Made by a program: the position numbers and the translations under genes
Shown: positions 10,741 to 21,382 of the stretch, in pieces
Position numbering within the stretch: the first letter of the stretch is position 1
How the letters are laid out: each line of letters opens with the position of its first letter
The notes under the pieces: model-generated
What the model was told of the DNA's origin: nothing
Databases searched by the model: none
What the model saw: only the letters and a program-made list of their open reading frames with translations
NCBI RefSeq assembly: GCF_029931775.1
Contig: NC_079322.1
Span: forward strand, 58,063,853-58,127,852
DNA length: 64,000 bases
Source: Euleptes europaea
Lineage: Eukaryota > Chordata > Lepidosauria > Squamata > Sphaerodactylidae
Direction: 5' to 3'

Positions 10741-11026
10741 TTCTATATCAAAAACACTGGCTCTAGCGGATGTCAGTCAGGCTAGTTTAAGCAGGGGAAC
10801 AACCAATAGGAGGCAACCTGAACACTGTAGTTGGCACATAGGGACATGTGGGGAGAGACAGTCCTTCAGCTGCATGGGCCTTTGGCCATGAAGGGCTTTA
10901 TACGTCATAAATGGCTCTTGAAAACAGACTGGTAGTCCATGTAGGGCTTTTTTTAAGTAGGCAAGATGTGTTCCCATTGGCTAGCTGCTGCCAATAACTG
11001 GCCTGCTTAATTCCAAATCAGTTGTA
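10741..11026. repeat. Probable old LINE fragment
   Basis: 'GGCCATGAAGGGCTTTATACGTCATAAATGGC' and 'AAACAGACTGGTAGTCCATGTAG' resemble a segment seen in vertebrate LINE 3' regions. The family is uncertain. Confidence 0.35.
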
Positions 11027-11175
11027 CATAAGAGCATAAGAAAAGCCATGCTGGGTCAGACCAAGGCCCATCAAGTCCAGCAGTCTGTTCATGCAGTGGC
11101 CAACCAGGTGCCTCTAGGAAGCCCACAAACAAGTTTCCAAGTTTTCTTCAAGGGCTGCCCAACATTCAACACATT
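11027..11175 (-). mobile_element. CR1 LINE 3' end
   Basis: ATAAGAGCATAAGAAAAGCC followed by 'CTGGGTCAGACCAAGGCCCATCAAGTCCAGCAGTCTGTTC', the reverse complement of the CR1-like tail (…TTCTTATG)n. Confidence 0.8.
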
Positions 11176-11408
11176 ACATTAGGTGGACTTTGTGTGAGGG
11201 CTCACCGACTAAAAGACAGATAGACTACAATGCTTGATTTAATCCTGTTGGCCATGATTTGGCAATGCTCTTTATGTGTGCCCCACATTGGAGCTTTCTA
11301 CCTCTCTGCCCTGTTCTGTCCTACCTTGGGCAGCAGCCTGTTCTCCCAACACATGCACAGCATCACATGTTACTTTTTGAACTAGAGGGAGTGTCTACGA
11401 GGAGATGG

Positions 11409-11706
11409 AGAGTTGGTTTTTATATGCCAACTTTCTCTACCACTTAAGGCAGAATCAAACTGGCTTACTATCACCTTCCCTTCCCCTCCCCACAACAGAC
11501 ACCCTGTGAGGAAGGTGAGGCTGAGAGAGCTGTGACTAGCCCAAGGTCACCCAGCTGGCTTCATGTGTAGGAGTGAGGAAACCAACCCGGTTCATTAGAT
11601 TAGCGTCCGCCGCTCATGTGTAGGAGTGGGGAAACCAACCCGGTTCTCCAGATTAGAGTCCACCACTCCAAACCACCACTCTTAACCACTACACCACGCT
11701 GGCTCC
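11409..11706 (-). mobile_element. tRNA-type SINE (family A) with duplicated head
   Basis: Reverse copy; AGAGTTGGTTTTTATATGCC at the tail side and two head complements at the right (…CGCCGCTCATGTG… and …CCACTCCAAACCACC…). Confidence 0.88.
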
Positions 11707-12024
11707 CACATGACACTGGATAAATCCTGAGTAACTACTCTAGAACACATCTGCACACAGTGTGCATGCTCATTGCCTTCTGGGAGGCATTACTCCTTCC
11801 TTCTTCGCTGTCACCAGATATGGCTTGAAGGCCCAGGGGTGGCACATATTTCTGCCCTTTAACTGCCCCCCCAAAGGACCTGCATCTTGGATCACCATCT
11901 GGGCAGTCCTCATTCTCAAGTAAAGAAGCTCCAGTGTGGTTTCTCTCTCAAGGCCATGCAATAAGCCCAAGGCCAAGCAAGGAACTGACCCATTATGAAT
12001 GTTCACCAGCACCCCCTCACTAGT
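11707..12024. other. Intergenic, nothing recognised
   Basis: No repeat or gene recognised. Confidence 0.4.
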
Positions 12025-12120
12025 ACCATACGTCTGATGAAGGGAGCGTTGACTCTTAAATGCATACACTGCAAAAACCATGGTGATCTCTAAAGGTATT
12101 ACTGGACTCAAATCTAGTTG
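12025..12120 (+). repeat. Fragment of 'GGTGCTACTGGACTC' repeat
   Basis: 'CGTCTGATGAAGGGAGCGTTGACTC' and 'TCTCTAAAGGTATTACTGGACTCAAATCTAG' match a repeat also present at 33043, 45088, 55541 and 63600. Confidence 0.6.
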
Positions 12121-12369
12121 TCCAAAATACATTTGTTTCAGAGTCCCTTTGGAACATGTGGTTTTATGTATGCATTTATCATTAGGGAGGTGCTGCCTAC
12201 ACTACATTTGGTGCATTCTCTTAGGCTTTGACAACACAGCCTTTCATTAAACAAACAAACAAAAGACCCTCTGGTTATTCTATAAGGTGAGTCTTCTGGA
12301 ACAGAGCCTTTTCCATGACTTTTTCCTTTTTAAAGGGGGAGGGGGGGACTGAAAACAGTACCTTTAATT

Positions 12370-12555
12370 ACATTTATCAGCCTGGATAGCCCAGTTGGGG
12401 AAGTTTTTAAGCAAGGTCAGCCACCTCAGTACTTGGATTGGAAAGACCACCAAAGAAGACAGGGGTTGTTAGGTAGAGCAAGGCAACAGCAAATCCACCT
12501 GTGCTGGTCTCTTGCCTGGAACACCCTGTGAATAGGGTCTCCATGAATGGCACCT
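12370..12555 (+). mobile_element. Degenerate 5S-derived SINE
   Basis: 'AGCCTGGATAGCCCAGTTGG', 'AAGCAAGGTCAGCC', 'ACTTGGATTGGAAAGACCACC' and 'GGTCTCCATGAATGGCACC' follow the order of the intact copies at 19114 and 35802, but it is much diverged. Confidence 0.6.
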
Positions 12556-13105
12556 TCTCCTTCTTCCCCCCTCAGGGTTTCACTGGAGAAAGACAACAGT
12601 TAAGATGGCACTGCAAAGTACCTTTAGCAAGTAGGATAGAATCTGATTGCTTCCAATGCTACAGACAAACCATTGCCTCAATCTGGTCCTCTTGAAATTC
12701 CCAACTACCAGAGATTGCCCAAGAACCCAATGGAGCTTCCAGACTATTCACCTTTTGAGTGCATTTCTGCTGATCTCATCTATGCAGGTTGGATACTGGA
12801 GGGAGATGGGAAGAGAAAACAGTGGCTTGCTTGGGGGGGGGGGAGTTCCTATGTGGATCGGCCATTTAGTGGCTTTTAGGGCAAACAGCTAGATCTGCTG
12901 GAGGGAGATGGGAGTTGCTACGCTTCCCAGAATAAGAGAATGTATCTAGGGAGCTTGTTATAACGGACCAGAAGGGGAGAATTCCTGAGACTAAGAAATA
13001 TTTCTGTGAAGCGTCGGGTCCCTCTGCCCGTTTCGTTCACAGATTGCAAAATACTCGGGGATTGATTATTAGCAACATAAAACTTTTAAACATGCAGTCT
13101 ATAAC
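12556..13105. other. Intergenic, nothing recognised
   Basis: No gene or repeat that I can support. Confidence 0.4.
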
Positions 13106-13215
13106 CACTCTCGCTGTTTCAGCTCTCCCATTTCACAGATGGGCAACTGAGGCTGCTTGATTTGCCCCAGGGCCCATTCATGACGTAGGTTTTGACCCTG
13201 AACGCAACGCCCAAT
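13106..13215 (-). repeat. MIR-like SINE fragment
   Basis: 'CCCATTTCACAGATGGGCAACTGAGGCTGCTTGATTTGCCC' corresponds to the MIR core 'cccattttacagatgaggaaactgaggc'. Confidence 0.55.
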
Positions 13216-13507
13216 CTGCAGGACGGCTTGAGCCCTGAGTAAAAATCGGAGCCCTCCGGGCAGGTGGCAGCAGCGCCTCTGGATTTCCAGCGACCGGCCA
13301 GGTAAACACTCGACGCTCGATGGAATCCACCGAAGGACTTCCCTTGAAAGGGAGTTACACAGATTAGTGGTTAACACGTCTGTTTCCCACCCCTCATGAA
13401 AATGGCACCCCAGTGTTTGTATTTGCCTTCCTCACAGACCAAGGTTCCATCCCGGAGCAGGTCGGGGAGCTTGCTAGTTGCTCAGGATTTTACGGAAGGG
13501 AGGGGGG

Positions 13508-13806
13508 TGTTGAACACATTGAACACATGAAGCTGCCTTCTACTGAATCAGACCCTTGGTCCATCAAAGTCAGTATTGGCCATCTATGCATTGGAGGTTT
13601 TGCCTTGGATTTGCCACTCTCTAAATGCACATTTCTCAGAACTCTGCATGGGGGCTTTTGTTGAGTTCTGAGAATTTGGATGGGGAAAATGTGCATCTAG
13701 AGAGAGGCAATTCCAATTCTCCCCTTTAAGTGGAGATGCTGGGAAATGAACCTGGGACCTTCATGCATGCCAAGCAGACGCTCTGCCACTGAGCCATGGC
13801 CCCTCC
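13508..13806 (-). mobile_element. tRNA-type SINE (family B) interrupted by hairpin element
   Basis: Left part ACACATGAAGCTGCCTTCTACTGAATCAGACCC… to CAGTATT (13577). Right part from about 13730, ending in the tRNA-like head complement GCATGCCAAGCAGACGCTCTGCCACTGAGCCATGG. About 70 bases of SINE body are missing where the hairpin sits. Confidence 0.85.
13578..13715. mobile_element. GGCC-ended hairpin element (truncated), inside SINE
   Basis: Starts GGCCATCTATGCATTGGAGG…TTTTGCCTTGGATTTGCC and runs through the turn (CTCTGCATGGGGGCTTTTG) to the inner part of the second arm (GTGCATCTAGAGAGAGGCAA); the outer second arm is missing. Confidence 0.8.
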
Positions 13807-13869
13807 CCTGTTAGATTATGTGTTAGATTATGCCTAGTGAAGGATTCCGTGAGTTTAACTGTATATGAT

Positions 13870-14145
13870 CTCTCCAGTTGCTGGGTTGTTCATGAGGGCA
13901 CTCCATAATCGAAGACCTTCAACCAAAGAGGCAGCTTGGGGTTACATTGTCCGACCAGAATCTTGGAGACCCAAGTCCAAAGCCCCAGTCTGCCATGGAA
14001 GCTCTCTGAGTGATCTGGAGCCAGTATATATATCTCTCTCTCTGCCTAACCTTCCTCACAGGGCTGTTGTGAGGATAAAATGGAGGAGCAAAGGACCATG
14101 TTGTAAGCGGCAAATCCAAGGCAAAACCTCCCGTGCGTAAATGTA
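13870..14145 (+). repeat. Degenerate SINE plus hairpin-arm fragment
   Basis: 'ATCTTGGAGACCCAAGTCCAAAGCCCC' and 'CTAACCTTCCTCACAGGGCTGTTGTGAGGATAAAATGGAGGAG' are SINE-like. 14106-14142 (GCGGCAAATCCAAGGCAAAACCTCCC…) is one arm of the GGCC hairpin element. Confidence 0.55.
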
Positions 14146-14399
14146 GGATAGGGCTTTAACAATGTAGGATAGGGCTGTCATAGACAATAGCTTCCCGTAG
14201 ACCTTTCCCTTGTGGTATAATGTTCAGTTTAATCTCTTCCTTTTTAATTTTTTTTAATTAAACATTTATGGTAGTGGCATCCTGTAGCAATGAGTTACAC
14301 AGGCTGAGTGTGTGTTGTGCCTCCTTTGTTTTAAAGCGTCTACCGATCAGTTAGGAAGACTGTGGAAAAGTTGTTGAATTAGGAGAATTTCTCAGTTAT

Positions 14400-15850
14400 T
14401 TCCACCAGGCTCCCCCTCCAAAGACAGCCGCCTTTCCTTTCCTGGAACCAAAGGCGAAAAAACCATCACCCACGTCCTTACCTTCACAATCCGGACGTGG
14501 GCTTCTTTCTTCTGGCCAACCTAGCTTAAGGGGGGAGAGAGGGTCTTAACAGGTGGATCAAACTCTTCCAGGCAAGGAGAGCCCCGAAGCCCCCGCCTCT
14601 CTTTTCCTACGGGGCTACCTAATTCCACCACCCCACCCCACCCCATGGCCTTGTCGGTGTCCCGATCTGCATTCTTCCTCGTCGCCATTGATGGTCGAGG
14701 TCTTCCTCTGTCCTTTGATGGAGAGGCGTTTCGTTTCCCCGACACGTTTCTCGCGCCCTCAAATTTAGCACCATCCTTCTATGGAAACCCGGGCGAGCCC
14801 TCTGCTGTTTGCGAGCAGGTGCCTCCGGGTTGGCGAAACCAGCCATTGGTCAAACTTTCAAGAGGACCCTGTAAAAGTGTCGCCTCGCACCCCACCCCCT
14901 CCTGCGCTAGTGTGAAATCTAGTCGCTAACAAAGGTGGGGAGGAAAGAGACGTGAATGCTGAAAGACCCGCTTTTCAAGCCCCCCCGAACGCGTCTGGGG
15001 GTGATTTTGTCTTTTGAGAAAAAAGCCTGTTTTGAGAATCATGGGGAGAGGCAGAAGCCGGAGCAGGACAGGCGCACAAAAAGATACCTGTTTGGGTTGT
15101 AAAGCGCCTGGAAATCACCCGTGAGCGACCATATATAATTTGATTTGCTAGGCAATCTGCGAGGCGATCGCCCATCATTTATAATGCGCATTGAGCATTT
15201 TGCTTAATTGTGTCTCTTTTTGTAAAGGACGCACAGCCCCCCGCCCGGCTGCGAGGCGCACAAGTGGCCAGATTCCCATGCACCAGCCCGCGTTGCAGCT
15301 TGGCAAGCCCCCGCCCTCCCCTTCTTTCCCAAGCGCGCCGGGCGGGAGGGGGGAGGCGGGAGGCGGGAGGGGGGAGGAGGGAAGCGTTAATGGCTGCGGG
15401 CTAGAGGGGGGGGGGAAACGAGAGACAGAAGAGGGTCGCGCAGGTACGAGCCTCGCCGCTTGAGTTCGCCCCCCTCCCCAGGCAGCCCCCTCGCAACCCG
15501 CAGCCCTTGCAGGTGCTGCCTTTTGAAAAAGCGCCCCCTCCCTCCCCTTGGAGCTGCCTGCCGCTGTTCATTTCTGAAGGACTTGTGCGGCGGGGGGGGG
15601 AGGCATCTTTGCTGCCCCACAGAGAGCAGCCGCGGGGTTAACGGAGAGATGCTGCTGCTGCTTTGGCCGGCTGCTCCCACGGAGCCTCTGCCAAAGCCCC
15701 CGAGATGCTCTCAGGTGAGGGACCGCGATGCCTCGCAGCCGCCGACAGGTGGCGCGCTGCGCTACACGGAAAAGCGGATCGGCCGCCTTCGCTCGGAGCG
15801 AAGGGAACTTGTTGCGAGCGCTTTCCAGGGCAGGCGAGAGGATTGAGACG
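14400..15850. promoter_or_regulatory. CpG-rich island 1
   Basis: GC-rich, CpG-dense, repeat-free stretch with runs such as GGGAGGCGGGAGGCGGGAGG (15345-15375). It shares a block near 15256-15300 with island 2. No convincing exon: a short minus-strand frame near 14490 ends at AAG|GTAAGG (donor GT at about 14481), which could be a first exon, but it is too short to defend. It is a plausible promoter for a minus-strand transcript toward the exon at 1295-1543, or a PTF1A-domain regulatory island. Confidence 0.5.
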
Positions 15851-15852
15851 AG

Positions 15853-16033
15853 GGCCATTTACGCACGGGAGGTTTTGCCTGGGATTTGCCGCTCTCCAGA
15901 TGCACATTTCCCCCATCTGAATTCTCAAAACTCTGCGTGGGGGCTTATTGTAGAGTTTTGAAAATTTGGATGGGGAAAATGTGCATCTAGAGAGTGGCAA
16001 ATCCCAGGCAAAACCTCCCAGGCATAAAAGGCC
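15853..16033. mobile_element. GGCC-ended hairpin element, complete
   Basis: Fold-back element of 181 bp: GGCCATTTACGCACGGGAGG at the left pairs with CCTCCCAGGCATAAAAGGCC at the right, through arms of roughly 80 bp meeting at a short turn (CTCTGCGTGGGGGCTTATTG). It is flanked on both sides by GAG (15850-15852 and 16034-16036), an apparent 3-bp target duplication. No coding capacity. Confidence 0.85.
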
Positions 16034-16380
16034 GAGGCTGGGGGGTTTGTGGTGGGGTTTTAAAGGGGTCAAAAGGGGAAAGAAAGGGCTTTCCGCCAAA
16101 CGATCCCGTTAATCTTTCCAACCACTTTCCTCTTTCGCAATCGGTTTCCCGGACGGAGACGTCTTTGGATGGCTCACGAAGCGCTCCCGTGGTCCCGTTG
16201 AGCTGGAAACAGGGCGGGCGATTCGGGGACTCTCTCGTAGGCTGCGATCCTTCCTCGCAGCAAGATTCGTTTAGGCAGAAGCATTTCCCCTTCGTTTCAA
16301 ATCTGACATGTCCCCCGACCAAGGCCTACAGAAGGCAGTGCCCTAAGACGCTAAGGTCCTTCCAGGCTAGTTCCGCTCAG
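16034..16380. other. GC-rich intergenic, nothing recognised
   Basis: Unique-looking sequence between a hairpin element and a Bov-B fragment. An open + frame covers most of it but has no protein character that I recognise. Confidence 0.4.
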
Positions 16381-16383
16381 CAC

Positions 16384-16545
16384 TGTGTTTGTTGTGTGTT
16401 AAGTGCCGTCAAGTCGCTTCCGACTCATGGCGACCCTATGAATGAAAGTCCTCCAAAATGTCCTATCTTTGACAGCCTTGCTCAGATCTTGCAAATTGAA
16501 GGCTGTGGCTTCCTTTATTGAGTCAATCCATCTCTTGTTGGGTCA
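16384..16545 (-). mobile_element. Bov-B LINE 3' end
   Basis: Minus strand reads AACAAGAGATGGATTGACTC…, '…CAAGATCTGAGCAAGGCTGTCAAAGATAGGACATTTTGGAGGACTTTCATTCATAGGGTCGCC…' and ends GACTTGACGGCACTTAACACACAAC: the Bov-B 3' terminus. Confidence 0.88.
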
Positions 16546-16979
16546 GCACTGGCTCAGCACTGACACGCATGATAACCAGGAACCCCCCACCCAGGTTTAT
16601 TCAATTAAGCAATCCCCAAAGAGGGGGTGAAGGATTGGGACAGGTAATAACACCCTCTCCTCCCATAGTCCCTGGCTTTGGTAGTTTCGGGGGCGGTGTG
16701 CGCGCCTTACTTATACTCCGCTTTTCTGGCGGCTTCCTACCTCGTTCTCCTCGTCATCCTTCTAACTACCGCTCTGTTAGGCAGCTCAGGCTGAAGACAG
16801 CGAGACCGGCCCCAGGACACCCTGCAAGCCTCCGCGGCAGAGCGGATCCATCTGCACCCACCCCTTTAACCGCAGTGAAGACGGGCTGTGCCGTGCTGCC
16901 TCAGTTCCTTGAAAGGGAAAGATCATCTGTAGATGCCCAGAAGCAGCCTGTCGCCTTTATTACGGCTTTGTGAACGCAC
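16546..16979. other. GC-rich intergenic, nothing recognised
   Basis: CpG-containing unique sequence; no supportable gene. Confidence 0.4.
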
Positions 16980-17178
16980 GAGCACATGAAGCTGCCTTCT
17001 ACTGAATCAGACCCTTGGTCCATCAAAGTCAGTATTGTCTACGCAGACCGGCAGCAGGCAGAGGTCTTTCCCATCACCTACTGGCCTAGTCCCTTTAACC
17101 GGAGATGCCGGGGATTGAACCTGGGACCTCCTGCATGCCAAGCAGATGCTCTACAAACTGAGCCACAGACCTCCCCTC
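16980..17178 (-). mobile_element. tRNA-type SINE (family B)
   Basis: Reverse copy from ACATGAAGCTGCCTTCTACTG to the tRNA-like head complement (GCATGCCAAGCAGATGCTCTACAAACTGAGCC). Confidence 0.9.
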
Positions 17179-17179
17179 C

Positions 17180-18440
17180 AAAGTCCGAGAAGAAGAAACG
17201 GGGAGTCGATGCAGGTTCCCAATCAGCCTTTTGCGCTTATGGGAGAAACCAAGGCTGGAAGCGGTCGAGAATAACCCGGAGAGAAAAGACCGGCCCAAGC
17301 AAGGAAAGAGGGGTACAGACACCGGCCGGGGTGGGCGGCTGAGAGCTGCACGACCCCGCGGCGATCTTTTCACGGCTTTTCAGACAGCGGAAGTGTTCTT
17401 GTAGGCGCAGAAAGAAGCGTGGGAAGGAGCCTCTCGGGCGCGTTCCCGTTGGGGTTGCCAACTCTGGTTTGGGCAATCCCTGGAGCCTGGGCAGGGTTGG
17501 GTTTGGGGAGGATCTCGCCCCAGCATCATGCCAGGGAGCCCACCCTCCAACCGTTTCCCTCTGAGGGGACTGATCTCCGTCGGCTGGAGGCCGGCGGCCA
17601 TTCTGGGAGGTCTCCAGGCCCCCCCTGGAGGTTGGCAGCCCCAGGTCCCGCCCCGCCTGAGGCCAGCGGCTTGGGCCCGGCCCAGAAGGCCTGGCCGGAG
17701 GGCCGCGCTCCCTCGCCGCCCAGAAGGCCCCGGGCTGGAAGCCGAAGCGCGCGGCAGGCGCAAACGCCCAGGCCCCACCCCGCCTCGCTCTCCGGCCCCA
17801 GGGGAGGGCCGCGCGGGCCTCCATGCCTCCCACCCCACCCACGACGCCCCCCCGACTCCTTCGCCCCCTCCCCGGCATTGCCTTCGCCTCAGCGCCTCCG
17901 AATCGATGGCTCCTCGGCGGGGAGAGGCTGGGGAGCGGGGAGGCCCTCCCTCGCCGAGCGCACAAGTGGCGGGATTCCCATGGACCCGGCCTGCTCTGCA
18001 GCTTGCGGCCTGGGGGGGGGGGGAGCTGCGCCAGACGCGGCGACCCCGGCTTGCAAGGCCCTGCAAAGAGGCCCTTTGTGGCGCGCGACCAGCCGAGGGC
18101 GGCTCAGGTACCAGCCGCGCCTCCTCGCGCAGGGCGCGCCGCGCCGCGCAAGGCCCGTGGCTGCAGGTGCGCCGGCGGAGGGGCCGCCCTGGCGCCTTTG
18201 CGGCGCTGGGGCCTCGGGGGCGGCCTTCTGGGCGTCTCCCTCGGCCCCCCTCGGCGGCCGCTCCGGCTCGCGGGCCCACGAGCGCCGCCGAGCTGGAGAC
18301 GCCCCTGCGCGGCATGGCTGGGCCTCGCGCGCCCACCCGCCGCTGCCCCAAAAGCGGGAGGGAGGCGGAGCCGGTGGGGAGCGGCGTGGAAGCCATTGAG
18401 CTTCTCCGGGTGGGTTTCCCTCCTCCCTCCCGCCAACAGA
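17180..18440. promoter_or_regulatory. CpG-rich island 2
   Basis: Very GC-rich (long runs of C/G, many CpG) from about 17.3 to 18.4 kb. Long open frames exist on both strands (up to 357 codons minus, 349 plus), but they overlap one another and lack conserved protein character, as expected where stop codons are rare by composition. 17450-17650 contains a diverged GGTTGCCA-type MITE. The block near 17958-18005 resembles 15256-15300 in island 1. Confidence 0.5.
17450..17650 (+). mobile_element. Diverged GGTTGCCA-type MITE
   Basis: GGGGTTGCCAACTCTGG at the left, 'GGACTGATCTCCGTCGGCTGGAGG' in the body and 'GGAGGTTGGCAGCCCC' at the right; related to 54225-54475. Confidence 0.6.
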
Positions 18441-19067
18441 ACCAGAGGTTCATTGTCAGTCTTCAGTGCAGCCCCACATATATGTGTCTGCACGAAGACT
18501 TCAATGAACACCAGTTACAGGTAACTCTGTTTTACCAGGGCCACGGTCTCCCTTGTTGGAAACTCTGCCCTTTCTAGGACGGTGTCGCTTGCCTGCACAT
18601 TGAGAGGGGGAACTGACCACAAAGTCAGATACATAGACAGGACAGGGGGAGGTCATCTCTAGTTACACCTTGCCCTCATTTCCTGCCCCTTTGATGTTTA
18701 GAGGATGTCTTGTCAGGGAAACTTCCCCCCTCTCTCTCCTGTCCCCTTTGCCCATCATCGAAGCAAGACCTAGGAGCTGGGCGCTCCGCACGTGTCCAGG
18801 CCTTCCCACCCCAAGATGGTGTGGAAGGCAGATACCCTTTTCTACCTAGAGAATTAGCAAGTTAGATCAGAATAGAGAACCCTTGTTTTTCCTTTCCTAT
18901 CCAATGTGTATTTCAACAATAAATGTTTCTTAGTTTGATTAGAGCAAACAACTGCCCCCTTTTTATTTTCACTCACGCACACATGTTTAGCTTCCGCTGC
19001 AGCTAAGCTTAAGGCACTCTGCTAAATATCAGAATATCCCCAAGATAGATATTCCAACATCCCTAAA
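18441..19067. other. Intergenic, nothing recognised
   Basis: Unique-looking; AATAAA at 18919-18924 with no attached gene. Confidence 0.4.
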
Positions 19068-19443
19068 GGGCGAAAACGCACGGTCGCTTTAGCCTCCTTT
19101 ATTCCCTGTTTCACCCTGACCTGGATGGCCCAGGCTAGCCCGATCTCGTCAGATCTCAGAAGCTAAGCAGGGTCAGCCCTGGTTAGTATTTGGATGGGAG
19201 GCCACCAAGGAATTGCAGAGGAAGGCACTGGCAAACCAACTCTGTTAGTCTCTTGCCATGAAAACCCCAAAAGGGGTCTCCATAAGTCAGCTGCGACTTG
19301 ATGGCACTTTACACACACACACATTCCCTGTTTCAGCCAGGATTGAAGTATGTGTTTCCCCGAACCCCGAACGTGTGGATCGTGGCTGAATCCTGGCTGA
19401 AATAGGGAATAAAGAAGGCTAAAGTGATGGTGCGTTTTCGCCC
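19068..19443. mobile_element. Hairpin MITE (GGGCGAAAACGCAC ends) split by a 5S SINE
   Basis: Left end GGGCGAAAACGCACGGTCGC…TTTAGCCTCCTTTATTCCCTGTTTCA pairs with right end …TGAAATAGGGAATAAAGAAGGCTAAAGTG…GTGCGTTTTCGCCC (19443). The inserted SINE at 19114-19322 breaks the left arm. Terminal inverted repeat is about 55 bp once the insertion is ignored. Confidence 0.8.
19114..19322 (+). mobile_element. 5S rRNA-derived SINE, subfamily I, with target duplication
   Basis: CCTGACCTGGATGGCCCAGG head, 5S-like CAGAAGCTAAGCAGGGTCAG…TTTGGATGGGAGGCCACC, then a Bov-B tail (GGTCTCCATAAGTCAGCTGC…GGCACTTTACACACAC). Flanked by the 13-bp direct repeat ATTCCCTGTTTCA (19101-19113 and 19323-19335), showing LINE-driven insertion. 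Confidence 0.92.
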
Positions 19444-19662
19444 AAAGACTGCCCGTGTGGCACGCAGCCGCCTCTGTCCGCGCTTAGGCTATGCCCGAGT
19501 ACGCCACCGTAGACTAACCAGCAGGACTGAGGAAGAACTTGGTCGCCTGGCGTGGTGGTTGTTGGGTGTGGGGCTAGGATTTGGGAGAGCCAAGTTATAA
19601 TCATCCCTCTCCCGTGCAGCATCCTGGGTGACCTTGCACACTCTTCCAGCTTCTCCTACCTC

Positions 19663-20030
19663 ATGTGAACACATGAAGCTGCCTTATACTGAATCAGACC
19701 CTTGGTCCATCAAAGTCATAGAATCATAGAGTTGGAAGGGACCACCAGGGTCATCCAGTCCAATCCCCGCACAATGCAGGAAACTCACAACTACCTCCCA
19801 CCCCCACCCCCAATGACCCCCTATTCCATGCCCAGAAGATGGCCAAGATGCCCTCCCTCGCACCATCTGCTTAAGGTCATAGAATCAGCATTGCTGACAG
19901 ATGGCCATCTAACCTCTGTCTACTCAGACCTGCAGTGGCTCACCAGGTCTTTCACATCACCTACCTGCCTAGTCCCTTTAACTGGAGGCACCGGGGATTG
20001 AACCTGGGACCTTCTGAGTCATGGCCCCTC
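19663..20030 (-). mobile_element. tRNA-type SINE (family B) split by CR1
   Basis: Left piece 19663-19717 (ACACATGAAGCTGCCTTATACTG…CAAAGTCA). Right piece from about 19918 (TCTACTCAGACCTGCAGTGG…) to the tRNA-like end near 20030. Confidence 0.85.
19718..19917 (-). mobile_element. CR1 LINE 3' end inserted in SINE
   Basis: TAGAATCATAGAGTTGGAAG…GACCACCAGGGTCATCCAGTCCAATCC…, the reverse complement of the CR1 terminus with its ATTCTATGA repeat. Confidence 0.9.
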
Positions 20031-20147
20031 CCGACAACCTCACAAGGTGGTTGTGATGATGGAAGAATAGAAAATGAAGTACACCCCCCTGTAGATGCGC
20101 TGGTCGATCAGCCCCTCTATCCCTTTCAGAGTCGTTTCATACTTTTC

Positions 20148-20397
20148 CAGTGTGCTGTAGTGGTTAAGAGCGGTGGCTTGGAGCGGTGGAGTCTGATCTG
20201 GTGAACCGGGTTGGTTTCCCCACTCCTCCACATGAAACCAGCTGGGTGACCTTGGGCTAGTCACAGCTTTCAGCCCCACCCACCTCACAGGGTGTCTGTT
20301 GTGGGGAGGGGAAGGGAAGGTGATTGTAAGCCGGTTTGAGTCTCCTTTAAGTGATAGAGAAAGTCGGCATATAAAAACCAACTCTTCTTCTTCATTA
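20148..20397 (+). mobile_element. tRNA-type SINE (family A)
   Basis: CAGTGTGCTGTAGTGGTTAAGAGCGG head to GTCGGCATATAAAAACCAACTC(TTC)n. Confidence 0.9.
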
Positions 20398-20399
20398 GA

Positions 20400-20505
20400 G
20401 AGGTTTGTTCTTTGAACTGTTTTTATCATATTTTGTAACCTGCCTTGAGTCTCAATGCGAAAGGTGGGCTATAAATGAAGTTAAACAACAACAATAAAGG
20501 ATAGA
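20400..20505 (+). mobile_element. L2-like LINE tail
   Basis: 'TTTGTAACCTGCCTTGAGTCTCAATGCGAAAGGTGGGCTATAAATGAAG' followed by an AAC-rich tail. Confidence 0.7.
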
Positions 20506-21382
20506 GTGTGACACCACATACATCTTTCAATTTAACCCCCCCCCCTTTAAATCCAGCACTGGAGGTGAAGGGCCAGGGGATATTTTGCCATGGAAATGTT
20601 TATGTTAGATCTTTTGGATTCAGGGATGGAAGGAGGAATACATAGATGCAGGATACACAGATAGCAAAGAACAACTTGGGCTATTGGCCACGATGCTGGT
20701 TTTGTTTCCCTTTTGTTTCGCCTCATTGTGGCGCATGGTGTCAAAGCCCTTCCCCTTTAAGAGGAATGCAAATGGTCGGAATGGTAGAGAAACGGGGAAA
20801 CCAAAGGGGGAAAAAGGATCCACTTTCGACATTGTTCAAGACTATGTGGCTCCCCGCGTAGCAGCAACAACCCAGCAATAGCCCAGCCTGCACCCTCTTT
20901 ATGTAGCAGCCCGGCCTCCGAATTTTACGCATTCGCCTTGGGATTTTCAGAAAAGGAGGGAGAAACCACCGTGCCCCTCAGTGACCCCAGATTGTGAAGG
21001 AGCAAGTCGTAAATGAAAAAGACGTCTCAACCTAATATAAGACCAACATCCTACAAGTGACCAGGAAAGAAAACCCCCCATCTGCGTTTTTTACATGTGT
21101 GTGTGTGTGCGTGTGCGCGCGCTCCTTCTCTCAGTGATCCAGAAACAGCTTTTATGGGCTTACAAATGCGTGTGTGAATGCTTGAATGAACTTGAACCAA
21201 ATTATGTTCTAAGCAGTCTTCGGTTTTTCTCTTTCAGCAAACATGCTCTAGTATCTGGAAGTATCTGACTTGATGGGGACTTTTCTTGTTTCATTGTAGC
21301 CCGCTAAATGTGCAGAACATTTTTGTTTCCTCCAGGCCTTCTTTACACAATTCCTGCGATAATGGTTTACCCTGAAGTAAAC
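20506..21382. other. Intergenic; (GT)n near 21096-21120
   Basis: No gene recognised. Contains a poly-C run (20537-20547) and an alternating TGTG/CGCG microsatellite at about 21096-21120. Confidence 0.45.

Noticed and set aside
14480-14745. Possible first exon (MATRKNADRDT… or a short frame ending AAG|GTAAGG) in CpG island 1
   Set aside because: Kept only as a remark: the frames stop quickly, the two parts do not share a phase, and no downstream acceptor can be tied to them.
17237-18577. Long open frames (357, 349, 326, 242 codons) in CpG island 2
   Set aside because: Same reason: mutually overlapping, low complexity, no splice or domain support.
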